This document shows, piece after piece, positions 9,618 to 19,552 of a DNA stretch of 64,000 bases. The translations under genes and the position numbers were made by a program. A model generated the notes under the pieces. The model made no database searches and had not been told where the DNA came from. It saw only the letters and a program-made list of their open reading frames with translations. Positions within the stretch are counted from its first letter, which is position 1, and the number at the start of each line of letters is the position of its first letter. Origin of the DNA: Vibrio sp. Isolate34 (lineage in GTDB: Bacteria > Pseudomonadota > Gammaproteobacteria > Enterobacterales > Vibrionaceae); NCBI RefSeq assembly GCF_022397915.1, contig NZ_JAKEUO010000001.1, positions 394,870-458,869 on the forward strand. Direction: 5' to 3'.

Positions 9618-10851
9618 AGCGCGCTAGTCTCCGCTTAATGTTCTTCTCGATTACAACGTGGTCAAACAGAGGAGCAAATAGGTTTGCGAATAGAATCGCA
9701 AGCATCATGCCTTCTGGGTATGCAGGGTTAACTACACGGATCATTACACACATTGCGCCGATTAGGATGCCGTACCACCACTTACCTTTGTTGGTAAATG
9801 AAGCTGATACTGGGTCTGTCGCCATGAAGAACATACCGAATGCGAAGCCACCTAGAACTAGGTGCCAGTGCCAAGGCATGCTGAACATTGCGTTAGTATC
9901 AGAACCGATCACGTTAAACAGCGTAGACACAGCAATCATACCGATCATTACACCAGCAATGATGCGCCATGAAGCGATACGCATGTAAACGATCATCGCA
10001 GCACCAATCATAAGTGCTAGAGTCGATACTTCACCGATAGAACCTGGGATGTTACCAATGAATGCGTCCATCCAAGTGATAGCTTCACCAGATGTAACGT
10101 TCATTAGTGCGCTACCGCCACCTTGAGCCCATTGGCTAAGAGCAGTTGCACCAGAGAAACCGTCTGCAGCAGTCCACACTACGTCACCTGAAATCTGTGC
10201 AGGGTATGCAAAGAATAGGAACGCACGGCCAGCAAGTGCAGGGTTCAGGAAGTTACGACCCGTACCACCGAAGATCTCTTTCGCTACAACAACACCGAAG
10301 GTAATACCTAGTGCTGCTTGCCATAGAGGAAGCGTTGGCGGAACGATAAGCGCGAATAAGATAGAAGTAACAAAGAAACCTTCGTTTACTTCGTGCTTAC
10401 GCACCATACAGAACAGAACTTCCCAGAAACCACCAACGATGAATACCGTTGCGTAGATAGGTAGGAAGTAAGTCGCACCAAGTAGCATCTTACTGCCAAC
10501 ACCAGCATCGGCTCCTAAGGAGGCGCCAAGCATTTCAGTTAGCCAGTAGTGCCAGTTACCATCGATAACAGATGCTAGTTCAGCGCCTGCGTACATATGG
10601 TTAAGTGCTGCGATAGCTTGGCCGCCCGCGTTGTACATACCCCAGAACATTGCTGGGAATACCGCGAACCAAACCATGATCATGATACGTTTTAAATCAA
10701 CGCTATCACGAACGTGCGAGCTTTTCTTTGTAATAAGACCTGGTGTGTAGAACACAGTCGCTGCTGCTTCGTAAAGCGCAAACCACTTCTCGTGTTTACC
10801 ACCTGGCTCAAAATGATGCTCGATGTCTTCAAGAAACTTTTTAAGGCCCAT
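9607..10851 (-). CDS. nqrB: Na+-NQR subunit B (covalent FMN, ion channel)
   Basis: The largest membrane subunit, 414 residues with about ten helices. SGAT at 233-236 makes T236 the site of covalent FMN, the same number as in V. cholerae. A Gly-Gly pair at 140-141 matches the region where korormicin and HQNO resistance changes are known. Riboflavin and the sodium path also belong to this subunit in the known structures. It begins 5 bp after nqrA. Confidence 0.98.
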   Translation of the reverse strand: MGLKKFLEDIEHHFEPGGKHEKWFALYEAAATVFYTPGLITKKSSHVRDSVDLKRIMIMVWFAVFPAMFWGMYNAGGQAIAALNHMYAGAELASVIDGNWHYWLTEMLGASLGADAGVGSKMLLGATYFLPIYATVFIVGGFWEVLFCMVRKHEVNEGFFVTSILFALIVPPTLPLWQAALGITFGVVVAKEIFGGTGRNFLNPALAGRAFLFFAYPAQISGDVVWTAADGFSGATALSQWAQGGGSALMNVTSGEAITWMDAFIGNIPGSIGEVSTLALMIGAAMIVYMRIASWRIIAGVMIGMIAVSTLFNVIGSDTNAMFSMPWHWHLVLGGFAFGMFFMATDPVSASFTNKGKWWYGILIGAMCVMIRVVNPAYPEGMMLAILFANLFAPLFDHVVIEKNIKRRLARYGK

Positions 10852-10856
10852 GAAAA

Positions 10857-12197
10857 TTACCCTTCCTTCTCAATCGTATCTAGGCATTCACGAAGTAGTT
10901 GACCGTACTCGTACTTACCTGGACATACAAAGGTACACAATGCTACATCTTCTTCGTCTAGCTCTAGCGCACCTAGTGCTTGAGCACTATCAACGTCGCC
11001 TGCACATAGATCACGAAGCAGCAATGTAGGTTCCATATCTAGAGGCATTACGCGCTCGTAGTTACCGATTGGAACCATTGAGCGGTCACTACCGTTTGTC
11101 GTCGTTGTCATGTTGAACAACTGACCTTTAAACAGGTGACCAAGGAATGAACGAGTAACAGAGAACTTGTTCTTACCAGGCATAGCCCAGCCGAATAGCT
11201 CTTTATCACGACCTTCACGTAGAACAGAAACTTGCTGATGGTAACGACCAAGGAAAGCATGTGGACCTGTTGCTTCAGTACCCGTAAGTACAGAACCAGA
11301 AATCACACGAACTTCGCCTGGCATTAGCTCGCTGTCTGTCAACTCTTCAAGGCTAGCACCAATTTGAGTACGAACTAGACGCGGGTTGTTTACCACTGGA
11401 CCAGCCAGAGAAACAACACGATCGGTATAAAGCTCACCAGTAAGGAAAAGCTTACCGAATGCGATAACATCTTGGTAGTTAATACTCCACGCTACGTTTT
11501 CTGCATTTACCGGGTATAGGTAATGCATATGCGTGCCTGCAAGACCTGCAGGGTGTGGGCCATCAAAAACATGTTCTTCAACGTTAGACTGAGCTGAACG
11601 AGGTAAGCTAGTACCTTTTTTACAAACGTACACTTTACCGTTAGTCAGAGTTGAAAGAAGATCTAAACCAGCAACGAAAGCATCAGACTGCTCGTTAATG
11701 ATTAATTCTGGCTCAGCTGCTAGCGGATTAGTATCCATAGCAGTAACGAAAATAGCCTGAGTTTCAGAATCAACTGCTGGAACCTTGCTGAACGGACGAG
11801 TTCGCAAAGCGGTCCATGCGCCAGACTCAACTAACTGAGTTTTAACCGTTTCACGGTCAAGACCTGCTAGTTGGTTAGCTTCATAGCTATTGAACGTGAT
11901 TTGCTCATTGCCTGCTACTTCAATCACTACTGATTGAAGAACACGCTTAGCACCACGGTTCACTTCAATAACTTTACCGCTTGCTGGAGAAGTAAATACA
12001 ACACCTGGGTTCTTTTTATCTGCAAAAAGAACTTGGCCTTTCTTCACTTCATCACCAACGCGAGCATGCATCGTAGGACGCATACCAACGTACTCTTCGC
12101 CAAGCAAGGCGACTTTAGTGATGGACTTACCATCATTAATCACCTGGGATGGAGTTCCTGCGATAGGAAGATCCAAACCCTTCTTTATTGTAATCAT
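10857..12197 (-). CDS. nqrA: Na+-NQR subunit A
   Basis: A 446-residue cytoplasmic subunit and first gene of the operon. It starts [14 protein letters not shown], as in the V. cholerae protein. The frame extends four codons upstream to 12209, but the ATG at 12197 matches the family start. NqrA is peripheral and is linked to quinone binding together with NqrB. The long upstream interval (12198-12718) should hold the operon promoter. Confidence 0.97.
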   Translation of the reverse strand: MITIKKGLDLPIAGTPSQVINDGKSITKVALLGEEYVGMRPTMHARVGDEVKKGQVLFADKKNPGVVFTSPASGKVIEVNRGAKRVLQSVVIEVAGNEQITFNSYEANQLAGLDRETVKTQLVESGAWTALRTRPFSKVPAVDSETQAIFVTAMDTNPLAAEPELIINEQSDAFVAGLDLLSTLTNGKVYVCKKGTSLPRSAQSNVEEHVFDGPHPAGLAGTHMHYLYPVNAENVAWSINYQDVIAFGKLFLTGELYTDRVVSLAGPVVNNPRLVRTQIGASLEELTDSELMPGEVRVISGSVLTGTEATGPHAFLGRYHQQVSVLREGRDKELFGWAMPGKNKFSVTRSFLGHLFKGQLFNMTTTTNGSDRSMVPIGNYERVMPLDMEPTLLLRDLCAGDVDSAQALGALELDEEDVALCTFVCPGKYEYGQLLRECLDTIEKEG

Positions 12198-12294
12198 ACG
12201 CACTTGCACTACTTTATCGGGAAAAAGATTCTTTTAATTGCGTAAATTCAGGACGTTTTAAAATCGCCCTTAGACACGACATTACAGTGTCCGG

Positions 12295-12319
12295 TTTTGG
12301 TAAATTTGAGATACCAAAA
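12295..12319. repeat. Inverted repeat upstream of nqrA (possible operator)
   Basis: TTTTGGTA and TACCAAAA are perfect 8-bp arms separated by 9 bp, centred about 110 bp upstream of the nqrA ATG. The arms are AT-rich and no T tract follows, so a protein-binding site is more likely than a terminator. I do not recognise the regulator. Confidence 0.5.
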
Positions 12320-12675
12320 TCGCAACATTATCTTAATAAACTCATCACACAAAACATGTGAGATTTATCAGGTGCCATATTCTAGCATTTTTTGACAACT
12401 TGATGCCATGACCAATAACTTGAATACCGCCTTTATTTGGTGAGATTTGAAGCATATGGACTCTCAAATATGTATAAATTTGACGAGCCGCACAGATAAA
12501 ATGGCTTTTGAATCGTGTTTTAAACAAGAGATTAATACTCTGTCACAAACTAATATTTTACGAGTTATGTTGAAACACTGTTAATAAAAACATTACTCAT
12601 TGTAGGTATTTCCAGCCATTCAAATTGCCATCAGTTTGAGTGATATAACAACGAAAAACACATAGGTTTGGCGAC

Positions 12676-12700
12676 AAAAAAGGCGGCATCGCCGCCCTTT
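12676..12700 (-). terminator. Terminator of bolA
   Basis: On the minus strand GGGCGGC-GAT-GCCGCC is followed directly by TTTTTTG, 19 bp past the bolA stop. This is a compact GC-rich rho-independent terminator. Confidence 0.9.
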
Positions 12701-12718
12701 CTCAATATGCTCGTTGTG

Positions 12719-13027
12719 TTACTTGCCACCACCCATACACATAGGGCTGTCTGGCACGTTATCGAGCTGCTTCATCCATTCATCTTTTGTATAAGTGTGA
12801 ATGGACAGTGCGTGAATATTATTCGCTAACTCTTCTGAAAGTGCTTTATTTACCGCTCGATGACGAGCAATAAGACGTAAACCTTCAAACACATCACTGA
12901 CAACAATCACTTTAAAATGACTCTCAGAACCGGCCGGAACATTATGCATATAGCTCTCATTGACCACGTTTAAATGACTTGGTGAAAACTCATTGTGCAA
13001 TTTTGTTTCGATAACTTCTTGGATCAT
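12719..13027 (-). CDS. bolA: BolA family protein
   Basis: A 102-residue BolA-fold protein with the conserved core [25 protein letters not shown] and a following helix. BolA proteins pair with monothiol glutaredoxins (Grx4/GrxD) to bind a shared 2Fe-2S cluster, and BolA also acts as a stress-linked transcription regulator. The C-terminus CMGGGK carries a cysteine. It is monocistronic, with its own terminator, and divergent from rlmG. Confidence 0.92.
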   Translation of the reverse strand: MIQEVIETKLHNEFSPSHLNVVNESYMHNVPAGSESHFKVIVVSDVFEGLRLIARHRAVNKALSEELANNIHALSIHTYTKDEWMKQLDNVPDSPMCMGGGK

Positions 13028-13201
13028 TGTGATTCCTTAATAACGTATTGGCATTATCCGTGGGATGAGTATAAACCCTAAGCGGTCGACTGTCTGAGTA
13101 TTTGATAGCGAATGGCGTAGGTTTGCTTGAGTTTTTTCTATCTTGTTCAGCCTGCATTTGAGACAATATCCTTGTTATTCCTTACATAAGTATCTCAAGC
13201 A

Positions 13202-14353
13202 ATGAAAACCGAACTTACCCTTCACGATAGAACTTTGACCTTACATCGTTTCCCTAAACGTTCAAATGAAACCCTTCAAGCTTGGGATGCGGGCGACGAA
13301 TACCTGATCAGTCATGTTGAAGAGATGAACCTTGAACCTGGCAAACACATCCTGATCATGAACGACAGCTTTGGTGCCCTATCCGCTTGGTTCTCGAAAG
13401 ATCATGATGTCACCATGATGAGCGACTCATTTATCTCTCACCGTGGTGCCCTGAAAAACTTGCAACGCAATCAAAGTAACCGAGTGAACTTTTTGAACAC
13501 GATGGATGATATCCCACACGGTATCGACCTTGTGATCATGCAGCTGCCAAAAACAAATCGTCACCTAATCTGGCAATTGAGCCAGCTACGCCAAGCATTG
13601 CCTGAAGGCTGCCAAGTGATCGGCGTCAACAAGGTAAAAGAGATTCACACCTCTACGCTTAACCTGTTCGAAAAATACCTTGGTGAAACCAAAACATCAC
13701 TAGCGAAGAAAAAACACCGCTTAGTATTCTCATCTCCAAACTGCCAGCCAATTCAAACGGTAGAGCCTTTTGTTGAATGGGATGTAGACGGTGAAGATAT
13801 CCGCCTGAAAAATTTACCAAATGTTTACTCAGGGGAAGCACTCGATCAAGGCGCTCGCTATATGCTAGAGCACATCCCTCAAGATCCTGAGCTACGTCAT
13901 ATCATCGATCTTGGTTGTGGCAACGGTGTATTGAGTGTAAAAGCAGGGCAATTGAACCCACAAGCCCGTATCACCTGTGTGGATGAAAGCTTTATGGCGG
14001 TGGAATCGGCGCGCCAAAACGTCAAAGATAACCTTGGTGAAGAAGGCAACTTCCAGTTCATCGCCAACAACTGTTTAGATGGCTTCAAGAAAAACAGCAC
14101 CTACTTAGTGATGTGTAATCCTCCATTCCATCAGCAACAAGCGATTACGGATCACATTGCGTGGCAAATGTTCTGTGATGCAAAGCATGTTCTAAGCAAT
14201 GGAGGCAAATTAATTGTTATTGGCAACCGACACCTCGGATACGATGTCAAACTAGCAAGACTATTTGGTGAAGCTAACGTTGAAACGCTTGAACTAAACC
14301 AAAAATTTGAGATATTACAAGCAACAAGAGAACCTGCGAATTTTAATAAATAA
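13202..14353 (+). CDS. rlmG: 23S rRNA (guanine(1835)-N(2))-methyltransferase
   Basis: This 383-residue protein has two Rossmann-like methyltransferase halves, of which only the C-terminal one is catalytic. The SAM-binding motif IIDLGCGNGVLSVKAG is near 236-252 and the N2-guanine/N6-adenine type motif CNPPF is near 304. RlmG methylates G1835 of 23S rRNA. The length equals E. coli RlmG (378). The start ATG at 13202 follows a purine-poor leader, but the first residues align with the family. Confidence 0.93.
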   Translation: MKTELTLHDRTLTLHRFPKRSNETLQAWDAGDEYLISHVEEMNLEPGKHILIMNDSFGALSAWFSKDHDVTMMSDSFISHRGALKNLQRNQSNRVNFLNTMDDIPHGIDLVIMQLPKTNRHLIWQLSQLRQALPEGCQVIGVNKVKEIHTSTLNLFEKYLGETKTSLAKKKHRLVFSSPNCQPIQTVEPFVEWDVDGEDIRLKNLPNVYSGEALDQGARYMLEHIPQDPELRHIIDLGCGNGVLSVKAGQLNPQARITCVDESFMAVESARQNVKDNLGEEGNFQFIANNCLDGFKKNSTYLVMCNPPFHQQQAITDHIAWQMFCDAKHVLSNGGKLIVIGNRHLGYDVKLARLFGEANVETLELNQKFEILQATREPANFNK

Positions 14354-14419
14354 GCAGAAACGACTTCACAAGAATTTAAGATACCGAGCTTCTGGTGTGA
14401 ATTTAGAAAGGATAAAGGA

Positions 14420-14989
14420 ATGAAAAAACTGATTTTGGCTGCTTCTATTATGGCTTTGACAGCATGTTCAGCCCCTCAGCAAGAACAAATCAATGTAATG
14501 CCAGAAGCTTCACTAAGCTCAAGCAACCTTGTACAAGGCAAAACATACACACTAACCAGTAAAGATGTTCGTGCCGCTCAATACGTTGCACTGGTTGATA
14601 GTGGCCGATCAAATATTCAGCCAATTCACGCTAAGCAGAACATGCGCATTTCTCTAGAGAACGCTGTAGCACAACAGTTAGAGTCTCAAGGTTACCGCGC
14701 AAGCGTCAACAGCGAAAACTCGATTGTTTTAGAGATTCAAGAGGCGCTTGTTACCGTAGAACACACCATTATGGAAAACCAAATGGACGGTAAGGTAACA
14801 CTTGAAGTAACGGCTGAAACTCCGGAAGGTAAGCTCGTTAAAACATTCAACGGTACTGCTACTCGCACAGGTGCATTAAGCGCTTCAAACGATGATATCG
14901 CGATGGTGCTTAACGATGTAATCAACTTGGTATTGAAAGAGATTGCCAATGACCAAGAGCTACAAACTTACATGAAGGAACGTTTCTAA
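14420..14989 (+). CDS. yajG: YajG-family outer-membrane lipoprotein
   Basis: A 189-residue lipoprotein with signal peptide MKKLILAASIMALTAC and lipid-modified C16. The mature part matches the YajG (DUF3313-like) family, a small beta-rich lipoprotein of unknown function often found near ampG. It follows AAGGATAAAGG, a strong ribosome site, and its stop overlaps the next start as TAATG, so yajG and the cyclophilin gene are translationally coupled. The neighbourhood yajG - ppiase - ampG suggests an envelope role. Confidence 0.88.
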   Translation: MKKLILAASIMALTACSAPQQEQINVMPEASLSSSNLVQGKTYTLTSKDVRAAQYVALVDSGRSNIQPIHAKQNMRISLENAVAQQLESQGYRASVNSENSIVLEIQEALVTVEHTIMENQMDGKVTLEVTAETPEGKLVKTFNGTATRTGALSASNDDIAMVLNDVINLVLKEIANDQELQTYMKERF

Positions 14990-15537
14990 TGGGTCGCATT
15001 CTATCTTCTATTGCATTAATGCTGGTGAGCGTGAGCGTTTGGGCTGGTCCTAAAGTGAACGTAGAAACAACATTAGGCGACTTCACTATCGAGCTTAACC
15101 AAGAGCAAGCACCAGTGAGTGCTGAGAACTTTCTAAAGTACGTAGCTGACGGCAGCTACGAAGGTACTATCTTCCACCGTGTTATTCCTGGTTTCATGGC
15201 GCAAGGTGGCGGCTTCGATCAAGACATGAATCAACAAGCAACTTATGCTCCTATCAAGAATGAAGGCAGCAATGGCTTGAAAAACGATACAGCAACAATC
15301 GCTATGGCTCGTACTAATGCGCCAGATTCTGCAACTCGCCAGTTCTTCATTAACTTCTCTGATAATGATTTCTTGAACGCAAAAGGTGGTAACCCAGGCT
15401 ACGCAGTATTCGGCAAAGTAACTGAAGGTTTTGATGTTGTTCAAAAGATGGCAACGATTCCAACCAAACGAATGGGCCGCATGTCAGACATCCCTGTCGA
15501 CCCAATCGTCATCACTAAAGTGACCCTTCTTAAGTAA
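14989..15537 (+). CDS. ppiA: Periplasmic peptidyl-prolyl cis-trans isomerase (cyclophilin type)
   Basis: This 182-residue cyclophilin has an N-terminal signal peptide (about 1-19, ending VWA-G). Core motifs are FHRVIPGFMAQGG, with the catalytic Arg, and QFFINFSDNDFLN. It speeds proline isomerisation during folding of exported proteins. The start overlaps the yajG stop. PpiA-type assignment rests on the signal peptide, and the cytoplasmic PpiB is the alternative if that peptide is not cleaved. Confidence 0.9.
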   Translation: MGRILSSIALMLVSVSVWAGPKVNVETTLGDFTIELNQEQAPVSAENFLKYVADGSYEGTIFHRVIPGFMAQGGGFDQDMNQQATYAPIKNEGSNGLKNDTATIAMARTNAPDSATRQFFINFSDNDFLNAKGGNPGYAVFGKVTEGFDVVQKMATIPTKRMGRMSDIPVDPIVITKVTLLK

Positions 15538-15545
15538 TCCAATGT

Positions 15546-15573
15546 AACGCCCTTATTTCTTAAGGGCGTTTTT
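15546..15573 (+). terminator. Terminator after yajG-ppiA
   Basis: The 10-bp stem AACGCCCTTA / TAAGGGCGTT with a 5-nt loop is followed by TTT. It lies 9 bp after the cyclophilin stop and only 18 bp before ampG, so some read-through into ampG is likely. Confidence 0.85.
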
Positions 15574-15590
15574 CTATACAAGGACGCCCT

Positions 15591-16949
15591 ATGTCATCAG
15601 GCACTCCCTCTCTTTCTTGGATGCAGACTTTCCGTAGCTACCTTGATAAACGCCTACTTTGGGTGTTTATGCTCGGTTGTTCGAGCGGCTTCCCATGGGT
15701 TCTTATTGGATCCAACATGTCTGGTTGGCTAAAAGATGCAGGTTTAACACGAGCAGCCATTGGCTACTTTGGTAGTGTGTTTGCCGTCTATGCGATTAAC
15801 TTTTTATGGGCACCATTGGTAGACCGAGTAAAACTGCCGCTGCTTCACGCAATACTCGGCCAACGCCGCAGTTGGATCTTTTTCTGCCAAACCATTGTTT
15901 TAATCTGCACCTTATTCATCGCAGGTGTCAATCCCGCAGAGAATTTGGCGTTTACCTCAATGTTGGCGCTCGCTATTGCCATTGCCTCAGCTACGCAAGA
16001 TATCGCGATTGATGCATTTCGTATTGATACCTTCCCAAAATCCGAAGCATCAAAACTGCCGCAAGCTTCTGCAATGGCCGTAATTGGTTGGTGGACAGGG
16101 TATTCTCTACCAGGTTACCTTGCCTTTATTAATGCAGACTCAATCGGTTGGAATGGCGTGTATTACGGAATGGCAGGTGTCGTTGTCGTATTAATGCTGT
16201 TTACTCTTTTTGTCGGAGAGCCAAATACACAACGCGAAGCCCTACAAGAGCAAGCACAACAGCGACACAATAAAGTAGTCGGCTCAAAGCTTGTCGCTTG
16301 GTTCAGTGTAACGGTAATTGAACCGTTTTATGATTTCTTCAAAAGAAACGGTGTTCAAGTTGCCATTACTCTATTGTTGTTTGTGTTCCTATTTAAGATA
16401 GGTGAAGCCTTCCTAGGTCGCATGTCGATCACCTTCTATAAAGAGATAGGTTTCAGTAACGAACAGATAGGTCACTACTCCAAGTTAATTGGCTGGGGAG
16501 CAACCATATTCTTCACTTTGGTAGGCAGTGTCTTCAATGTGAAATTCGGTATTGTACGCGGGCTGATGATCGGCGGTGTGGCAATGGCAGCAAGTAATCT
16601 AATGTTTGCGTGGATCGCTCAGACTGGCCCGAGTAAAACCTTGTTCTTGGCAACCATCATTGTAGACAACTTCACAACTGCCTTTTCTACCGTTGCGTTT
16701 GTCTCTTTCCTAACGCTATTAACAGGCCAAGCGTTTTCAGCAACACAATACGCCTTACTCGCATCCTTAGGTAACTTCGGTCGCACCACACTGGCTTCCT
16801 TCAGTGGTGAGTTGGTTGATTACCTAAATGACTGGTCAACCTTCTTTATACTTACTGCGCTTATGGTGATACCAAGTTTGATCATGCTCTATTCGTTACG
16901 CCACTTTTTCACAGATTTACTAGAAAAAGCGAAAACCAACCACGAATAA
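15591..16949 (+). CDS. ampG: AmpG-family muropeptide permease
   Basis: A 452-residue major facilitator superfamily protein with about 12-14 membrane helices. The N-terminal sequence LGCSSGFPWVLIGSNMSGWL and the region ASATQDIAIDAFRID are typical of AmpG, which imports GlcNAc-anhydroMurNAc muropeptides from the periplasm for cell-wall recycling. Its substrates are products of lytic transglycosylases such as MltA and MltF, both in this window. The gene lies 53 bp after ppiA, with only the short hairpin between. Confidence 0.92.
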   Translation: MSSGTPSLSWMQTFRSYLDKRLLWVFMLGCSSGFPWVLIGSNMSGWLKDAGLTRAAIGYFGSVFAVYAINFLWAPLVDRVKLPLLHAILGQRRSWIFFCQTIVLICTLFIAGVNPAENLAFTSMLALAIAIASATQDIAIDAFRIDTFPKSEASKLPQASAMAVIGWWTGYSLPGYLAFINADSIGWNGVYYGMAGVVVVLMLFTLFVGEPNTQREALQEQAQQRHNKVVGSKLVAWFSVTVIEPFYDFFKRNGVQVAITLLLFVFLFKIGEAFLGRMSITFYKEIGFSNEQIGHYSKLIGWGATIFFTLVGSVFNVKFGIVRGLMIGGVAMAASNLMFAWIAQTGPSKTLFLATIIVDNFTTAFSTVAFVSFLTLLTGQAFSATQYALLASLGNFGRTTLASFSGELVDYLNDWSTFFILTALMVIPSLIMLYSLRHFFTDLLEKAKTNHE

Positions 16950-16970
16950 GAGAAAAAGAAGACAGAATAG

Positions 16971-17000
16971 AAAGAGGGTAGCTTCACGCTACCCTCTTTT
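16971..17000 (+). terminator. Terminator after ampG
   Basis: Perfect stem AAAGAGGGTAGC / GCTACCCTCTTT with loop TTCAC, followed by TTA. It also faces the end of the DUF4397 remnant on the other strand. Confidence 0.85.
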
Positions 17001-17027
17001 ACTTTGTCGCTAATGATTTGGTAAGCG

Positions 17028-17300
17028 CTAGTCTGTTGTATCACTCACAATAAGATTAAAACCCGCTCCGTCATCAATTGCCACGACTTGATACACCACA
17101 CCACTAGCTAGCGTAGCAGGCGCAGAATCAATCGCCACAACTGACGGTTGGCCCGCTACAGTAATGGTCACAAAGTAAGACCCGGCTGCAACATAAATAC
17201 CATTCGCGTAGTCTTTGAATTTCACATCACTTAACGCAGGAGTGCTACCAGCAATACCCACGTTTTCTGTTAAAAATAGATCTAAGACTGGATTAAAAGG
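17028..17300 (-). pseudogene. Truncated DUF4397-domain gene (3' remnant)
   Basis: A minus-strand frame ending at 17028 encodes the second half of a DUF4397 domain, recognisable from VLDLFLTENVGIAGSTPAL, VAAGSYFVTITVAGQP and a normal C-terminus. The expected 5' half (signal peptide and the HASPDAP-like first strand) is missing. The frame runs on upstream to an ATG at 17372, but that segment shows no family similarity and has no ribosome site. I read it as a gene that lost its 5' end, probably by a deletion or rearrangement joining it to the ompK upstream region. DUF4397 proteins are usually exported and of unknown function. Confidence 0.7.
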
Positions 17301-17510
17301 TGGTTTGGATGAGTCATTTTTTAAGAGAAAATGATTAGAAAGGAATACTGTTGATTTTGATACGCATGTCACTCTAATTAGTAGAATCGTTTGCTTAGCG
17401 CACTATTTCACCTATTTATCCACAAAATAATCGAATTTCACAAAATCAATAGAACTCAAGGTGCATCAAGATGCATTGCCACCTTAAAGTTCCATCATTT
17501 AGATCGTTAG

Positions 17511-17526
17511 TGTGATCAACCTCACT
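17511..17526 (+). promoter_or_regulatory. CRP-like site upstream of ompK
   Basis: TGTGATCAACCTCACT matches TGTGA-N6-TCACA with one mismatch in the last base. A TATAAT sequence at 17526-17531 abuts it and the ompK ATG is at 17655. The position relative to the true start site is unknown, so activation and repression are both possible. Nucleoside porins of this family are CRP-controlled in E. coli (tsx). Confidence 0.65.
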
Positions 17527-17654
17527 ATAATAATTGCAATTTTCACTCTGTCTCACTTTTATTTGAGAACAAAATCGCTATGATGCTCGGCATTCGGACA
17601 TATAAACACGCACGGATTAGCGGGTTACTTATTTCAAACATAGAGAGTTCCATT

Positions 17655-18461
17655 ATGCGTAAATCACTTTTAACTCTTGGCCTACTTGCAGCAACTTCTG
17701 CTCCAGTAATGGCAGCAGATTATTCTGACGGCGACATCCACAAAAACGATTACAAGTGGATGCAGTTCAACCTTATGGGTGCATTTGATGAGCTTCCAGG
17801 TGAATCATCACATGATTACCTAGAGATGGAATTTGGCGGTCGTTCAGGAATCTTCGACCTATATGGCTATGTTGATGTATTTAACCTACTTTCGGATCCA
17901 GGTAGCGATAAAGCAGACAGCCAAGCAAAAATGTTCATGAAGTTTGCTCCTCGTATGTCTCTTGACGGCCTAACTGGTAAAGATCTATCTTTCGGTCCAG
18001 TTCAAGAACTTTACGTAGCTTCTGAAATCACTTGGGATGGCGTTAACACAACTGACACTACTTTTGGTGTTAACCAACAAAAAATCGGTCTAGGTTCTGA
18101 CGTAATGGTTCCTTGGTTAGGCAAAATTGGCTTAAACCTTTACGGTAACTACGATTCAAACGTTAAAGACTGGAATGGTTTCCAAATCTCGACTAACTGG
18201 TTCAAACCATTCTACTTCTTCGAAAACGGTTCATTCATTTCTTACCAAGGTTACATTGACTGGCAATTTGCGATGGAAGACGAGTACAGCGCAGAAAGCA
18301 GTGGTGGCGCAATGTTTAACGGTATCTACTGGCACTCAGACCGTTATGCTGTAGGTTACGGTCTTAAAGCTTACGAAACTATTTACGGTCTAGAAGACGG
18401 TGGATTCGCAGGTAAAACTTCAGGTGTGAGCCACTACCTAGCAGTAACTTACAAGTTCTAA
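17655..18461 (+). CDS. ompK: Outer-membrane protein OmpK (Tsx-like nucleoside channel)
   Basis: A 268-residue outer-membrane beta-barrel. The signal peptide is about 20 residues (MRKSLLTLGLLAATSAPVMA), and the mature protein starts ADYSDGDIHKNDYKWMQFN, almost identical to V. parahaemolyticus OmpK, the receptor of phage KVP40. The C-terminus ends in Phe (TYKF), the barrel-assembly signal. It belongs to the Tsx/OmpK nucleoside-specific porin family. The frame opens at 17580, but the ATG at 17655 begins the signal peptide. A CRP-like site lies upstream and a terminator follows. Confidence 0.97.
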   Translation: MRKSLLTLGLLAATSAPVMAADYSDGDIHKNDYKWMQFNLMGAFDELPGESSHDYLEMEFGGRSGIFDLYGYVDVFNLLSDPGSDKADSQAKMFMKFAPRMSLDGLTGKDLSFGPVQELYVASEITWDGVNTTDTTFGVNQQKIGLGSDVMVPWLGKIGLNLYGNYDSNVKDWNGFQISTNWFKPFYFFENGSFISYQGYIDWQFAMEDEYSAESSGGAMFNGIYWHSDRYAVGYGLKAYETIYGLEDGGFAGKTSGVSHYLAVTYKF

Positions 18462-18485
18462 TCGAACTTCTAAGAAAAGTTTCCT

Positions 18486-18512
18486 AAATGGCACCCTCGG
18501 GTGCCATTTTTT
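18486..18512 (+). terminator. Terminator after ompK
   Basis: The stem AAATGGCACC(C) / (G)GGTGCCATTT with a very short loop is followed by TTT, 25 bp past the ompK stop. Confidence 0.88.
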
Positions 18513-18572
18513 ATTGCTTTCATTTAATGCCTCGCTATCCTTGCAGCATCACTTTCTTATCTCGGTACTGCT

Positions 18573-19466
18573 GTGAACATCACGATTGTTGGACCCGGAG
18601 CGATTGGTTCTTTGTGGGCCATAAAGCTACTTCAAGCTGGTCATAATGTCTCTTTGTGGAGTCGTTCTTCTGACACCTCTACAGACCTATCACTTGATGA
18701 GCAAACTTCACTCTCCTTCAGTAACAACAATATCGAAAAGCTATCTGCGAGTGACTTGGTGATCGTCACGCTCAAGGCTTGGCAAGTAAAAGAAGCCACC
18801 ACTCCGTTACTTCAATATCTCGACCCTGACACCATTCTTATGTTCATGCACAACGGAATGGGAGCGGTAGACGAGATAGCCGCTCAAATTGATGCTCACC
18901 CGGTAGTATTGGCGACCACCACCCAAGCTGCATTCAAACCTGATCGTAATAGTGTCTCTCACACAGGGTTAGGCCAAACTCAACTGGGGGCTTTTAACCT
19001 CCAAGGTCAGCAATGCACTTTTTTGGTTGATGTGTTGGAACACGCCCTACCGACCGTGAATTGGAACCCTGAGATAAAAACTGCGCTTTGGACTAAGCTC
19101 GCCATCAATTGTGCGATCAACCCACTCACGGGCCTTGAACAGATCAAGAATGGCGAACTTGCAGATAAAAGGTTTGGGGATACTTTAAGCTCTATCGTTG
19201 AAGAGCTCACAAAAGTTATGCAAGCCGAAGAGATCGCTTGTTCATTCGGCGAATTAGAAGCCAGCGTCAAACAGGTCATCCAAGCCACAGCGCAGAACAA
19301 CTCATCCATGAAGCAGGATATATTTTACCAACGCAAGACAGAGATCGACTTCATCACTGGTCACCTAATAAAAACAGCACTTAAGCATCAGATAAAAGTT
19401 CCCGTTAACCAAAAGCTGTTCGATCAGGTCAAAAAGCAAGAAAATAGCTGGAATCATCAAGATTAG
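18573..19466 (+). CDS. panE: 2-dehydropantoate 2-reductase (ketopantoate reductase)
   Basis: This 297-residue NADPH-dependent enzyme reduces ketopantoate to pantoate in pantothenate and coenzyme A synthesis. The N-terminus MNITIVGPGAIGSLWA holds the GxGxxG dinucleotide motif. KLAINCAINPLTGL near 178-192 contains the catalytic lysine. The length equals E. coli PanE (303). The start codon is GTG at 18573. It is monocistronic between ompK and csdA. Confidence 0.92.
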   Translation: MNITIVGPGAIGSLWAIKLLQAGHNVSLWSRSSDTSTDLSLDEQTSLSFSNNNIEKLSASDLVIVTLKAWQVKEATTPLLQYLDPDTILMFMHNGMGAVDEIAAQIDAHPVVLATTTQAAFKPDRNSVSHTGLGQTQLGAFNLQGQQCTFLVDVLEHALPTVNWNPEIKTALWTKLAINCAINPLTGLEQIKNGELADKRFGDTLSSIVEELTKVMQAEEIACSFGELEASVKQVIQATAQNNSSMKQDIFYQRKTEIDFITGHLIKTALKHQIKVPVNQKLFDQVKKQENSWNHQD

Positions 19467-19552
19467 TCAGCAACGGTTAACAAGTCGCGATAAAATAACA
19501 ATACTGATCAGCATGACGCTGGCACCAATTTCCAAGATTTAGGTAAGAATAG

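Larger units (their letters stand above)
12198..12718. other. Intergenic region with the nqr promoter and operator-like repeats
   Basis: About 520 bp without a convincing gene lie between nqrA and bolA, both on the minus strand. I see an 8-bp inverted repeat at 12295-12319, a TCACA-N7-TGTGA palindrome at 12345-12361 (wrong geometry for CRP) and the bolA terminator at 12676-12700. No clear -35/-10 pair could be fixed by eye. The region is AT-rich, and one 60-codon minus-strand frame inside it looks random. Confidence 0.6.

Noticed and set aside
12345..12361. CRP site in the nqr upstream region
   Set aside because: The palindrome is TCACA-N7-TGTGA, the reverse of the CRP half-site order, so it should not bind CRP.
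12345..12527. A 60-codon minus-strand frame upstream of nqrA
   Set aside because: It lies in the presumed promoter region, lacks a ribosome site and its product looks random.
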